A stretch of 64,000 nt of DNA. It comes from JBEVJK01 sp040510195 (lineage in GTDB: Bacteria > Pseudomonadota > Alphaproteobacteria > Rhizobiales > Rhizobiaceae). Numbering within the stretch: position 1 is the stretch's first letter; every line of letters starts with the position of its first letter. Both the position numbers and the translations under genes were made by a program. The stretch covers positions 1 through 64,000 of the forward strand of contig JBEVJK010000136.1 of assembly GCA_040510195.1 (NCBI GenBank), written 5' to 3'. Below are positions 29,247-37,904 of the stretch, piece by piece. The notes below the pieces were generated by a model. The model was not told where the DNA came from. It saw nothing but the letters and a program-made list of their open reading frames with translations, and ran no database searches.

Positions 29247-31487
29247 ATGGACCGCAAGCTATCCGCCATCCTCGCCGCCGACGTCGTAGGCTACTCGGCC
29301 CTGATGGAACGCGACGAGACGGGCACGTTCGAGACCCTGGTCGCCGAGCGAAAGCGGCTGATCGAGCCGGAGGTCGAGCGGCATCATGGCCGGATTTTCA
29401 AGCTGATGGGCGACGGGCTGCTCGCCGAGTTCGGCAGCGTCGTTGACGCGGTCGAATGCGCTGTTGCACTGCAGCGTGGCCTGGGCGAGCGGAACGCCGG
29501 CGTTCCCCAGAATGCGAGGCTCGAGCTCAGGATCGGCATCAACCTCGGCGAGGTGATCGTCGACGGCGACGACCGCTACGGCGAAGGCGTCAACGTAGCG
29601 GCCCGGCTCGAGCAGCTGGCGGAGCCGGGCGGCATCTGCGTCTCGGCCAAGGTGGCGAGGGAGGTCGAGAAGACGCTGGCCTTCGGCTTCGAGTCGCTCG
29701 GCGAACAGCGCGTGAAGAACCTGGCGCAGCCAGTCGAAGCCTATCGCGTCGTGCTGGCTCCCAAGGGCGCCGGGCTGGCCCGGGTCGGCGGCCGCAGGGG
29801 TCTTGCGGGCCGGCGCACTGCTGCCGCTGCGGCCCTTCTCGTGCTTGTGGCGCTTGGGCTCGGCGCGGCCTGGTGGTGGGGCGGGGGCGGGCGATCGCCA
29901 CCAGCCGCCCTCGCGGCGGGCGATGCGCGCCCGTCGCTGGTCGTGTTGCCGTTCGACAACCTCAGCGACGACAAGGCCCAAGGTTACCTGGCAGACGGGT
30001 TCACCGAAGACCTCACGACCGAGCTGGCGCGCATTCCCGGCCTCTTCGTCGTGTCTCGCAACGCCGCCTTCGCGTATAAGGGAAAGGAGACGCCGCCGAC
30101 GGCGATCGCCTCGGAGCTCGGCGTCCGCTTCTTGCTCGAAGGGTCGTTCAGGCGCGTCGGCGACGACATGCGCATCAACGCCCAGCTCATCGACGGCTCG
30201 ACCGCGGGCCACGTCTGGGCGGACCGTTTCGACGGCCGCTGGTCGGAGATCTTCACCTTGCAGGACAAGGTGGTCGGCAGCATCGCGGATACGCTCGAGC
30301 TGCGCCTCGTCGGAGACGCGGGCAATCCGCTCGTGGACGGGGGCACCAACAACACAAAGGCCTACGAGGTCCTGCTGAAGGGGTTGGAGATCTACAACCG
30401 GCCCAACACGCCGGAGGAGTTCGCCCAGGCGTTCCGAATGTTCCAGGACGCGCTGCGGGTGGACCCGAATTTCGGCCGTGCCGCAGCCTACCTCGCCTGG
30501 GCCTACTGGGACCTCGACGCCCCGCGGTCGAAGGCACTCGGCCTGTCGGAGGATGCCACTTCCACCGGGTTCGCCGCAGCCCTGGAAAGCGCCGCGCGCA
30601 ATCCCTCGACCCCCTACTACCAGCTCAAGTCCGACCTCCTTCTCAGGGAGCACCGATCCGACGAATCCATTGCCCTGCTTCCCAAGGCGATCGCGATCAA
30701 CCCGAGCGATCCGTGGAATTATGTCGGGCTGGCCCATGCCTTGAACTTCAACGGACAGCCGCGAGAGGCCCGGGAGTATCTCGATGCGGCGCTGCGGGTC
30801 GATCCCGATCCCGGTTGGGAAGGTTTCCGCCTCTACCAGGTCGGCCTCTCCCTCTTCACCGAGGGTCGGTTCGAGGAGGCGATCGCCGTACTCGAGAAGA
30901 TCGACCTGGAATCGCCCGACCCGTGGGCGAAATTCTATGCCGTTCAGGTGCTGATCGCGGCTCATGGCCAGCTCGGCAACGCCGAGCGCGCGGCAAGCTA
31001 CAAGGCGATGTTCGGCAAGATTCTCGCCGAGCGCGGGTCAGAGCCGCCGAACAAGCTGATCACCCAGCAATTCTTCGTCTTCAAGCAGAATGCCGACATC
31101 GAACGCATGCTTGGCGGGTTGAGCAAGGCGGGCGTGCCCGACCTGCCGGCCGACCTCGGCTTGGACGAGGCCGATCGGCTGACCGGCGCCGAGATTCAGT
31201 CCGACCTGTTCGGAAAGTCGTTGAGCGGGCAAATGGTGCGGCCGAAGGTCGAGCCGTTTCGGCTGACGATCGCCGCGGACGGCGTTGTCGACGGGAAGCC
31301 CGGCGAGGACGTGACGGTGTGGGTGCAGGAGAACTTCATGTGCAAGGCCTCCGCCAAGACGCTCACCGTCTGCGGCGCCGTCTTCCGCAACCCGTCGGGC
31401 ACCGCGGCCGCGCAAAACGAATACGTCATGGTCAACCGATGGGACCGCATGGAATTCTCGGTCGAGGACCAGGCCGCGGCGCCATGA
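29247..31487 (+). CDS. Class III adenylate/guanylate cyclase with TolB-N-like and TPR regions
   Basis: The 746-residue protein is a predicted nucleotide cyclase. The N-terminal catalytic domain (1-180) has the metal aspartates D12 (ILAADVVGYS) and D56 (FKLMGDGLLAEF) and the transition-state segment GVNVAARLEQLAEPGG. A membrane helix follows at about 195-215 (AAAALLVLVALGLGAAWWW). Then comes a domain starting LVVLPFDNLSDDKAQGYLAD, typical of cyclase-TPR proteins in rhizobia, and several TPR repeats (about 370-600). ATG 29247 is chosen because upstream codons are Arg/Lys-rich and lack the domain. The C-terminal 120 residues are not recognised. Rhizobial genomes carry many such cyclases, and the signal sensed is unknown. 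Confidence 0.92.
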   Translation: MDRKLSAILAADVVGYSALMERDETGTFETLVAERKRLIEPEVERHHGRIFKLMGDGLLAEFGSVVDAVECAVALQRGLGERNAGVPQNARLELRIGINLGEVIVDGDDRYGEGVNVAARLEQLAEPGGICVSAKVAREVEKTLAFGFESLGEQRVKNLAQPVEAYRVVLAPKGAGLARVGGRRGLAGRRTAAAAALLVLVALGLGAAWWWGGGGRSPPAALAAGDARPSLVVLPFDNLSDDKAQGYLADGFTEDLTTELARIPGLFVVSRNAAFAYKGKETPPTAIASELGVRFLLEGSFRRVGDDMRINAQLIDGSTAGHVWADRFDGRWSEIFTLQDKVVGSIADTLELRLVGDAGNPLVDGGTNNTKAYEVLLKGLEIYNRPNTPEEFAQAFRMFQDALRVDPNFGRAAAYLAWAYWDLDAPRSKALGLSEDATSTGFAAALESAARNPSTPYYQLKSDLLLREHRSDESIALLPKAIAINPSDPWNYVGLAHALNFNGQPREAREYLDAALRVDPDPGWEGFRLYQVGLSLFTEGRFEEAIAVLEKIDLESPDPWAKFYAVQVLIAAHGQLGNAERAASYKAMFGKILAERGSEPPNKLITQQFFVFKQNADIERMLGGLSKAGVPDLPADLGLDEADRLTGAEIQSDLFGKSLSGQMVRPKVEPFRLTIAADGVVDGKPGEDVTVWVQENFMCKASAKTLTVCGAVFRNPSGTAAAQNEYVMVNRWDRMEFSVEDQAAAP

Positions 31488-31523
31488 AAAAACCCTCCTC
31501 GGAAGGGGCCTTACCGAGGAGGG
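31487..31523 (-). terminator. Rho-independent terminator on the minus strand
   Basis: A 10-bp perfect stem CCCTCCTCGG/CCGAGGAGGG with an 11-base loop is followed, on the minus strand, by six T. It terminates the small minus-strand gene ending at 31560 and abuts the cyclase stop. Confidence 0.9.
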
Positions 31524-31559
31524 CTGGAGCATGTGCGAAGATCGCACAGGTCTCGCGGG

Positions 31560-31964
31560 TCAGAAGACGTTGGGGGTCGTCTTCACCAAATCGTCTGCCG
31601 CCACCATGCGGATCGGCTTGTCCGTGCGGCCGTTCGCCTTGGCGATCGCCGCCAGGCAAGCCTCGCTTTCGGCGCCCCATGCCTGGCCGTCGCAATTCTG
31701 GTCGACGTCCGAGCTGCGCACGAGCCGGTCCGCCTTGCCCGCGTCTTGGGCAACGGCAATCTTGGCCGGAGCGCCCGGCACCGGAAGCCCGGCGCTCGAC
31801 GCCGGCATCATCAGGGCCATCGACACGAATCCCGCCGACACGAGCATGGCGAACATCACCATGGGATGGTCGCTGCTGCGCTGGCGAAGCGCCACGCGCG
31901 GAAAGCGGCCAATCCGCTCGCGCGGCTGGAAGTGGGTATCGAAATCGGTGTCTCTCCCGGACAT
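31560..31964 (-). CDS. Small membrane-anchored protein of unknown function
   Basis: The 134-residue protein has a charged N-terminal tail, one hydrophobic segment (about 35-58, VMFAMLVSAGFVSMALMMPA) and a soluble C-terminal part with two cysteines (DQNCDGQAWGAESEACLAA) and an end reading RMVAADDLVKTTPNVF. The two cysteines suggest a disulfide outside the cytoplasm. ATG 31964 has GAGGGTTAAG before it. A terminator follows. Similar short proteins are common in Rhizobiales, but I cannot name a family. Confidence 0.7.
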   Translation of the reverse strand: MSGRDTDFDTHFQPRERIGRFPRVALRQRSSDHPMVMFAMLVSAGFVSMALMMPASSAGLPVPGAPAKIAVAQDAGKADRLVRSSDVDQNCDGQAWGAESEACLAAIAKANGRTDKPIRMVAADDLVKTTPNVF

Positions 31965-32229
31965 GGTCTTAACCCTCGTGTTCTCGTTGTCCGGACACTA
32001 GGGTGGCTTTGTTTCTGCCCGATGTTACGAACTTTTCTTTCTGTAACGGTCATGAAACAAACTAAACAGTCAAAATCGGGCATATGCAAGCAACAAACCG
32101 CCAAGCTGGCCGAGTTGGGGGCCAGCTACCTCGAAAGAGGTAGGGAAGAGGGGTGCTCCCGCCCCCGGCTCGACCCCTCACCCGGAGGCTGGGCGAGGGG
32201 GAGATGCGTGCGACCGGGGACCTTTCAGG

Positions 32230-33660
32230 TCAGGCGGCGTAGCCGATGATGCCCTTGATCTCCAGGAAGTCGTGGATCGCCCAGTCGGCATATTCGCGGC
32301 CGTTGCCCGACTGCTTGTAGCCGCCGAAGGGGGCGAAGGTGTCCCAGTCCGGATAGTTGATGCTCACTTGGCCGGCGCGCAGCCTTGCCGCGACCCGGCG
32401 GGCATGGGCGAGGTCGGCCGACTGGACGTAGCCGGCGAGACCATAGACCGTGTCGTTGGCGATCCGCACGGCGTCTTCTTCGTCGGCATAGGACAGCACC
32501 GACAGGACGGGCCCGAAGATCTCCTCGCGGGCAATGGTCATCGAGGGGTCGACATGGCCGAAGACGGTCGGGCGGATGAAATAGCCGCGGTTCAGGCCCT
32601 CCGGCCGGCCAGGCCCGCCAGTGACCAGCGTGGCGCCCTCGGCGATGCCCGATTCGATCAGGCGCTGCACCTTGTCGTATTGGATGCGGCTCACCACCGG
32701 TCCCAGCTGGGTCTCCTCGGAGCGCGGATTGCCCACCTTGAAGCCCTCGGCGGCGCGCTTGGCGATGTCGAGCGCCTCGTCGTGGCGGTCGGCCGGAACC
32801 AGCATGCGGGTCGGGGCGTCGCAGGACTGGCCGCTGTTGCCAAAGCAGCCCTCCACGCCCTTGCGGACGGCGGTCGCGAAGTCCGCGTCGGGCAGGATGA
32901 TGTTGGGCGACTTGCCACCGAGCTCCTGGGCGACGCGCTTGACCGTGTCGGCGGCCGTCCTGGCGACGATGATGCCGGCGCGTGTCGAGCCGGTGAACGA
33001 CACCATGTCGACGTCCGGATGCCCGGCCATGACCTGGCCGACATCGGGGCCGGTGCCGTTGACGAGGTTGAACACGCCCTTGGGGGCGCCGGCGGCGTGC
33101 ACCACCTCGGCGAAGATGATGCCGCTGATCGGCGCGATCTCGCTCGGCTTCAGCACCATGGTGCAGCCGGCGGCGAGCGCCGGTGCCACCTTGCAGACGA
33201 TCTGGTTGAGCGGCCAGTTCCACGGGGTGATCAGGGCGGCGACGCCGATAGGCTCCTTGAACACCATGGTGCCGCCGCGCAGCTCCTCGAAGGAGTAGTC
33301 CTCCAGTGCCTTGATCGCGGCCTCCATGTGGGCGCGCCCGGCCCATGCCTGGGCGTCGCGCGCCCAGCCGATCGGCGCCCCCATCTCCTGCGAGACCGCC
33401 TGCGCGATGTCCTCGTAGCGGGCGTTGTAGGCGTCGAGGATGCGGCGCAGCAGGGCGAGCCGGTCCGCCTTGGATACCTGCGAGAAGGCCGGGAACGCCG
33501 CCTTGGCGGCGGCGACGGCGCGGTCGACGTCGGCTGCCGAGCCGAGCGAGATCGCCGTGTAGGCCTCCTCCGTCGACGGGTCGATCACCTCGAGCGTCGC
33601 CGGCACGACCGGGTCGACCCACTGGCCGTCGATGTAGAAACGAAGGTGGTTGTCGGGCAT
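32230..33660 (-). CDS. Aldehyde dehydrogenase family protein
   Basis: This is a 476-residue NAD(P)-dependent aldehyde dehydrogenase. The catalytic residues are in place: N148 (TPWNWP), general base E246 (QELGGKSPN) and nucleophile C280 (GNSGQSCDAPTR). The cofactor site is SFTGSTRAG. ATG 33660 is used because GGAG precedes it. A start ten codons upstream is possible. The substrate is not evident. The motif around the catalytic Cys and the C terminus (FAPFGGYKQSGNGREY) place it with broad-specificity ALDHs. About 265 bases without a gene lie downstream of it. Confidence 0.93.
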   Translation of the reverse strand: MPDNHLRFYIDGQWVDPVVPATLEVIDPSTEEAYTAISLGSAADVDRAVAAAKAAFPAFSQVSKADRLALLRRILDAYNARYEDIAQAVSQEMGAPIGWARDAQAWAGRAHMEAAIKALEDYSFEELRGGTMVFKEPIGVAALITPWNWPLNQIVCKVAPALAAGCTMVLKPSEIAPISGIIFAEVVHAAGAPKGVFNLVNGTGPDVGQVMAGHPDVDMVSFTGSTRAGIIVARTAADTVKRVAQELGGKSPNIILPDADFATAVRKGVEGCFGNSGQSCDAPTRMLVPADRHDEALDIAKRAAEGFKVGNPRSEETQLGPVVSRIQYDKVQRLIESGIAEGATLVTGGPGRPEGLNRGYFIRPTVFGHVDPSMTIAREEIFGPVLSVLSYADEEDAVRIANDTVYGLAGYVQSADLAHARRVAARLRAGQVSINYPDWDTFAPFGGYKQSGNGREYADWAIHDFLEIKGIIGYAA

Positions 33661-33759
33661 GTCTTGGTCTCCGGCCTCGAGGAAAGGCACACCCTAGAGC
33701 CTTTCGCTGCAGCGGCAAGGCCTTGCGGTGGCAGGTCGTTCGGCCAGGGCGACGGGCGG

Positions 33760-34059
33760 TCAGGCCTTCAGAACGTCGCAATAGCCGGGGTGGCGGCGGA
33801 ACTCCATGGCGACGTAGCGGCAAAGCGGGGTGACCTTGAGGCCTTCCTGGCGGGCGTCGTCCACCATGCGGGCGACGAGCCGCGCGGCAAGCCCGCGGCC
33901 GCGGTGGCGGGGCGGCACCCAGCTATGGTCGGCGATGATATGGCCAGGCCCGCTTTCGACGAAGGTCAGCTCGGCCGAATCGCCGTCCGGCAGCGGCATC
34001 ACATAGCGGCCGCGATGCCCGCGCCGCTCGAGGCGGATTGCGTCGCCCTCTTCGCTCAC
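33760..34059 (-). CDS. Small GNAT-type N-acetyltransferase (Acetyltransf_CG type)
   Basis: The 99-residue protein has the short acetyltransferase fold seen in human NATD1 and bacterial YidJ-like proteins: AELTFVESGPGHIIADHSWV, then the acetyl-CoA loop PPRHRGRGLAARLV and the end PLCRYVAMEFRRHPGY. The start is GTG 34059 with AGGAGG eight bases upstream. It is a tandem paralogue of the next gene, with 12 bases between them. The substrate is unknown. Confidence 0.88.
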   Translation of the reverse strand: MSEEGDAIRLERRGHRGRYVMPLPDGDSAELTFVESGPGHIIADHSWVPPRHRGRGLAARLVARMVDDARQEGLKVTPLCRYVAMEFRRHPGYCDVLKA

Positions 34060-34071
34060 GACGGCGGCCTC

Positions 34072-34374
34072 CTATCGCTTTAGGACGTCAGCCCATTCGG
34101 GGTGGCGGCGGAACTGGGCGTTGGCAAACGGACAGAGCGGAATCACCGTCTTGCCGTCGGCACGGGCATCGGCCACGGCGCGCGCCACCAGCTTCAGGCC
34201 GGCGCCCTGGCCGCGGAACACGTCGGGCACGTCGGTGTGGTCGATGATGATCTGGTGGGCGCCGACCTTGGTGAAGGACAGCTCGGCCACCTCGCCGCCC
34301 GGCCCCTTCAGCACGTAGCGGCCCTTGCTGTCGGTATCGTGCCGTTCGATCGGCGGCTCCCGGCCTTCGTCCAT
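34072..34374 (-). CDS. Small GNAT-type N-acetyltransferase, paralogue
   Basis: The 100-residue protein has the same layout as its neighbour: AELSFTKVGAHQIIIDHTDV, acetyl-CoA loop FRGQGAGLKLVARAV, and end PLCPFANAQFRRHPEWADVL. The matching PLC..A.FRRHP ending shows the two arose by duplication. It lies 6 bases after the hydrolase stop and is likely co-transcribed with it. Confidence 0.88.
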   Translation of the reverse strand: MDEGREPPIERHDTDSKGRYVLKGPGGEVAELSFTKVGAHQIIIDHTDVPDVFRGQGAGLKLVARAVADARADGKTVIPLCPFANAQFRRHPEWADVLKR

Positions 34375-34380
34375 GATGCG

Positions 34381-35013
34381 TCATGCCTCCTGGGTGCGCG
34401 ACTTTGCGAGGGCGGCCAGGAAGGCCGCCGCAGCGTCGACCTCCGACGGGCGGAGCTCGTGACCGCCATCGTGCCATGCCAGCTCGACCTTTGCACCAGC
34501 CGCCTGGAAGGCCTTCGCCAAAGCCTCGGTCAGCGGCGGCGGGCAAATCGGGTCGCGGCGCCCCGCGGTGATCAGCAGGCGCGCCTTGCCGAGCGAGCCA
34601 TCGATCTGCGGCCGGAACGGGATCAGCGGATGCATGAGCACGGCCGCATCGAAGAGCTCGGGCTGCCGGAAGATCAGCGAGGCGAGGATGTTGGCACCGT
34701 TGGAATAGCCGATGCCGATCACCGGCCGGGCCGCATGGCGCTCGGCATGGGCGGCGACGAACCGGCCCATCGCCTCGGTGCGCTGCGCCAGGTCGGCCAT
34801 GTCGTAGACCCCCTCGCCGGTGCGCCGGAAGAAGCGCAGGGCGCCGGCCTCCGACACGTCGCCGCGGGGCGAAATCACGGTCGCCGACGGGACCAGCTGG
34901 GCGGCCAGCGGGACGAGCTGGCTTTCGTCGCCGCCGGTGCCGTGAAAGACGAAGACGAGCGGCCCGCCCGGCGTGCCCGCGCGCGACTCATATTTGTATA
35001 GTTGTATAGACAT
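34381..35013 (-). CDS. Alpha/beta hydrolase, MhqD/phospholipase-carboxylesterase type
   Basis: The 210-residue serine hydrolase has the oxyanion region FVFHGTGGDES, nucleophile S104 in GIGYSNGAN, catalytic Asp in AGRRDPICPP and His in WHDGGHEL. This subgroup includes MhqD of Bacillus, which is co-regulated with a ring-cleaving dioxygenase in quinone resistance. The dioxygenase-like gene lies 12 bases upstream here, so the pair is conserved. Function in quinone or electrophile detoxification is inferred from this pairing. Confidence 0.88.
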   Translation of the reverse strand: MSIQLYKYESRAGTPGGPLVFVFHGTGGDESQLVPLAAQLVPSATVISPRGDVSEAGALRFFRRTGEGVYDMADLAQRTEAMGRFVAAHAERHAARPVIGIGYSNGANILASLIFRQPELFDAAVLMHPLIPFRPQIDGSLGKARLLITAGRRDPICPPPLTEALAKAFQAAGAKVELAWHDGGHELRPSEVDAAAAFLAALAKSRTQEA

Positions 35014-35025
35014 TCCAACCTCTTT

Positions 35026-35958
35026 TCAGCCTTCGAGCGGCTGCAGGTGCTGTTCCAGGAAGGCGCGCAGGTGCGCATGCTGCTTCGGCAGCTTGAGCGC
35101 CTCGCCCAGATGCGCGGTGTCCTCGTCGCGATCGAAACCCGGCTCGTTGGTCGCCACCTCGAAGAGCACGCCGCCGGGGGTGCGAAAATAGACCGACCAG
35201 AAATAGTCGCGGTCGATGACCGGCGTGACCTGGTAGCCGGTGTCCAGCAGCGCCTTGCGCACCTCCAGCTGCTTCTGCCGGTTTGCGACGGCGAAGGCCA
35301 CATGATGCACCGAGCCGGCGCCCAGGTCGGCAAAGGGGGTTCCCGGCAGTGTCTCCAGATCCACCACCGCGGCTCCGTTGCCGTGGTCGAGGGTCATCCG
35401 CGTCACGCCGTTCCTCGTCTCGGCCTCCTGGTAGCCCATGAAGGTCAGCAGCTCCTTGGTACGGCCGGCATCGCGCAGCCGCATCGAGACGGAATGAAAG
35501 CCGCGGATCGCCGCGTCGGCCGGCACGCCGCCGTCTTCCCAGGGCGAACGCGCATCGTCCTTCTCTACCGTCAGGGCGAAGCCGTCGCCGTCAGGGCCCT
35601 CGAAGCGCAGCCGCGGCGCACCGAAGCTTTCCTCGTCGGCAAGGCCCTTCACGCCCTTCTCCGCAAGGCGCTCCCGCCAGAAGGGCAGGCTGCCCTCGGG
35701 AGCGGCGAAAACCGTGGTGCCGACCTCGCCGGTGCCGCGCCGGCCGGGGCCGATGTCGGGAAACGGAAAGTAGGTCATCACGGAGCCTGGCGTGCCCACT
35801 TCGTCGCCGTAATAGAGGTGGTAGACGTCCGGCGCGTCGAAATTGACCGTCTTCTTGACGCGCCGCAGACCGAGCGTGTGGGTGAAGAAGTCGTTGTTGA
35901 CGACGGCGTCCTTGGCCATCGAGGTCACGTGGTGGAGGCCCTTGATCTGGTCGAGCAT
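35026..35958 (-). CDS. Ring-cleaving dioxygenase, MhqO/VOC type
   Basis: The 310-residue protein has two VOC modules. The first begins IKGLHHVTSMAKDAVVNNDF (metal-ligand His in HHVTS), and the second contains GSVHHVAFAVANRQKQLE and ends TPGGVLFEVATNEPGF with the Glu ligand. This matches the MhqO family of putative hydroquinone dioxygenases. ATG 35958 has an AGGAAAGG site and is preferred to one 14 codons earlier. It is upstream of, and likely co-transcribed with, the hydrolase and the two acetyltransferases. Confidence 0.9.
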   Translation of the reverse strand: MLDQIKGLHHVTSMAKDAVVNNDFFTHTLGLRRVKKTVNFDAPDVYHLYYGDEVGTPGSVMTYFPFPDIGPGRRGTGEVGTTVFAAPEGSLPFWRERLAEKGVKGLADEESFGAPRLRFEGPDGDGFALTVEKDDARSPWEDGGVPADAAIRGFHSVSMRLRDAGRTKELLTFMGYQEAETRNGVTRMTLDHGNGAAVVDLETLPGTPFADLGAGSVHHVAFAVANRQKQLEVRKALLDTGYQVTPVIDRDYFWSVYFRTPGGVLFEVATNEPGFDRDEDTAHLGEALKLPKQHAHLRAFLEQHLQPLEG

Positions 35959-36134
35959 GGTCAGCCCTTTCCTGGGGAAGTCCCGTTTGCAGTGCGGCAC
36001 GAGGCCGCTTTCGGCGTCAAATGTCGGTGCGACGCGGGCCGCTCGCCAGGGGCCGGTTCGGCGAAGGTTCGTTCACAGGCTGTAGACAGACGGTCGTTCA
36101 TCGTTCAGCATTCCAGGGCAGCCGCCGCCGGTCC

Positions 36135-36160
36135 GGAACGACAGGCGGGTCGTCTGCGTT
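36135..36160 (+). promoter_or_regulatory. EcfG-type (general stress) promoter before ku
   Basis: GGAAC (36135-36139), 17 bases, CGTT (36157-36160) matches the consensus recognised by EcfG sigma factors. It ends 45 bases before the ku start. Confidence 0.8.
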
Positions 36161-36205
36161 GCAGCATAGCCCCGAGGGGCGGGGCTGTCCTCCAGGAGTT
36201 CTCCC

Positions 36206-37057
36206 ATGGCACCACGTGCCGTCTGGAAAGGCTTTCTAAAGCTCGCCAACGTCGCCTGCTCGGTAAAGCTGACGGGCGCCACCACCGAAGCCGGAAAGCT
36301 GCATTTCCGCACGCTCAACCGCCGCAGCCGCATGCCGGTGAAGTCCGTCTATGTCGACGAGGAGAGGGGCGACGCCGTCGAGCGGGACGACCAGGTCAAG
36401 GGCTACGAGCTCGAGGGCCAGGAGTTCCTGGTCATCGAGCCGGAGGAGATCGCGGCGCTGAAGGTGAAGGCGGAGCATACGGTCGAGCTCGACCGTTTCG
36501 TGGATTTCGAGACGGTTCCGTCGCTGTTTCGGGAGAAGCCATATCTGCTCTATCCGGCCGACAAGGTCTCCAGCGAGGCCTTTGCGGTGATGCGCGAGGC
36601 GATGGAGCGCCGCAAGCTCGCCGGCGTCGCGGCAATCGTCCTTTACCAGAGAGAGCGGCCGGTGGTCGTCGAGCCGCTGGGCAAAGGCCTCTTGATGACG
36701 ACGCTCCGCTACGCCAACTGGGTGGTCGACGCGAAAGAGGTGTTTTCCGATCTCGGCAAGGTGAAGGTCGACCCGGAAATGGCCGAGATCGCCTCCATGA
36801 TCATCGAGAAGAAGGCCGGGCATTTCGACCCGACCAGCTTCGAGGACAAGTATGAGAACGCGCTGTTCGAGCTGATCAAGGCCAAGCAGCAGGGCAAGAA
36901 GCCGCCGAAGCCGGTGGCAGCGCCGCGCGAAAACGTGGTCAATCTCGCCGACGTGCTCCGGAAGAGCCTGGAAAAGGAGGGCGTCAAGCCGCCCGCCAAG
37001 TCCAAGTCGCGCAAGAAGGCCGCGGCTTCTCCGGCGAAGAAGCGATCCGCCGCCTGA
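36206..37057 (+). CDS. ku: Non-homologous end joining protein Ku
   Basis: Bacterial Ku binds DNA ends as a homodimer and recruits LigD for end joining. It has 283 residues. The N terminus WKGFLKLANVACSVKLTGAT is a variant of the canonical WKG-ISFGLV start. The core reads FRTLNRRSRMPVKSVYVDEE and GYELEGQEFLVIEPEEIAAL, and is followed by ALFELIKAKQQGK and a Lys/Ala-rich C-terminal tail (KSRKKAAASPAKKRSAA) of the DNA-binding type. No ligD is present in the window. A general-stress promoter lies directly upstream. Confidence 0.95.
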   Translation: MAPRAVWKGFLKLANVACSVKLTGATTEAGKLHFRTLNRRSRMPVKSVYVDEERGDAVERDDQVKGYELEGQEFLVIEPEEIAALKVKAEHTVELDRFVDFETVPSLFREKPYLLYPADKVSSEAFAVMREAMERRKLAGVAAIVLYQRERPVVVEPLGKGLLMTTLRYANWVVDAKEVFSDLGKVKVDPEMAEIASMIIEKKAGHFDPTSFEDKYENALFELIKAKQQGKKPPKPVAAPRENVVNLADVLRKSLEKEGVKPPAKSKSRKKAAASPAKKRSAA

Positions 37058-37071
37058 CGCACCCCAAGCAA

Positions 37072-37093
37072 AAGGGCCCGCGAACGGGCCCTT
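37072..37093. terminator. Bidirectional terminator between ku and the PRC-barrel gene
   Basis: A 9-bp perfect stem AAGGGCCCG/CGGGCCCTT with loop CGAA lies between convergent genes. Short A and T runs flank it. Confidence 0.8.
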
Positions 37094-37117
37094 CGCATTC
37101 CTTCCAGGCGCTGACGG

Positions 37118-37681
37118 CTACTGAGCCGGAGCGGGCTCGGTCTTGACGGCCGGCGCGGGCTCGGTGGTCGTCGCAGCCGGGGCCGGCTCGGTGGTCGAGC
37201 TGGTCGACATGGCCGACGGCGCGGGGTCGTAGGCGCGGCGATCGAAGGCCGGGAGCTGGTCCAGCTCGTCCTTCGTGGCCGCTACGACGATCCAGCGATC
37301 GCCATCCTTCTCGGCCCAGTCGATCTTGTCGTAGGACATCTCGACATTCTTCTCGCCGACGCCAAGGAAGCCGCCGACACCCACCACGACCGATTTCACC
37401 ATGCCCTTGTCGTCGAGCACCAGATCGTTGACGTCGCCGATGTTCTCGGCATCGTCACCGGTGCCGTTGTAGACGGTCTCGCCGATGATGTTGGTGACAA
37501 GCGCGCCTTCGGCGGGCTTGACGGCCGCTGCCTGGTCGCCGGTGGCGGCCGGCGCCGGGGTCATCGTATCGGTGGTCGCATTGGGATCGGCCGGAGCCGG
37601 CTGAGTGGTCGTGGACTGCGCAAAGGCGCCCGTGGCAATCACGGCAGCGATGGCAGATGTGGCCAAAAGTTTGCGGATCAT
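37118..37681 (-). CDS. Exported PRC-barrel domain protein
   Basis: The 187-residue protein has a signal peptide (MIRKLLATSAIAAVIATGAF, cleavage AFA-QS), a low-complexity Thr/Pro/Ala stretch, a PRC-barrel domain (about 62-145: LVTNIIGETVYNGTGDDAEN, then VNDLVLDDKGMVKSVVVGVG) and a repetitive TEPAPA tail. Rhizobial PRC-barrel proteins of this kind are often stress-induced. ATG 37681 has AAGGAG at the right distance. A general-stress promoter match lies 92 bases upstream. Confidence 0.92.
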   Translation of the reverse strand: MIRKLLATSAIAAVIATGAFAQSTTTQPAPADPNATTDTMTPAPAATGDQAAAVKPAEGALVTNIIGETVYNGTGDDAENIGDVNDLVLDDKGMVKSVVVGVGGFLGVGEKNVEMSYDKIDWAEKDGDRWIVVAATKDELDQLPAFDRRAYDPAPSAMSTSSTTEPAPAATTTEPAPAVKTEPAPAQ

Positions 37682-37772
37682 GTTAGATCTCCTTGTGCAT
37701 TGAACTCGTGTGCACGCCGCGTCTCGCTTCGACCGTCGCAGGACTGGCGAGGCGCGGCACTCACAACCCGAC

Positions 37773-37797
37773 AACGTGGTGGCCCCTTCAGGGTTCC
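37773..37797 (-). promoter_or_regulatory. EcfG-type promoter before the PRC-barrel gene
   Basis: On the minus strand GGAAC (37797-37793), 16 bases, CGTT (37776-37773). It is divergent from the similar element at 37853 that serves the lipid-kinase-like gene. Confidence 0.8.
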
Positions 37798-37852
37798 GTT
37801 TTTTGCTTCTCGCCAAAATTGCCGTCGTCCGCGAGGTTACTGATTTTATTCG

Positions 37853-37878
37853 GGAACTTCCTCTCGCTCCGGTGCGTT
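37853..37878 (+). promoter_or_regulatory. EcfG-type promoter before the diacylglycerol-kinase-like gene
   Basis: GGAAC (37853-37857), 17 bases, CGTT (37875-37878). It lies 26 bases before the start codon at 37905, leaving a short leader that still contains the GGGAGG ribosome-binding site. Confidence 0.8.
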
Positions 37879-37904
37879 GGGCCGAGGGGACGGGAGGTTG
37901 TCGA

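Noticed and set aside
32072..32090. Short sequence shared with the gap before the L,D-transpeptidase (about 51532)
   Set aside because: A 13-base match is expected many times by chance in 64 kb and the contexts differ.
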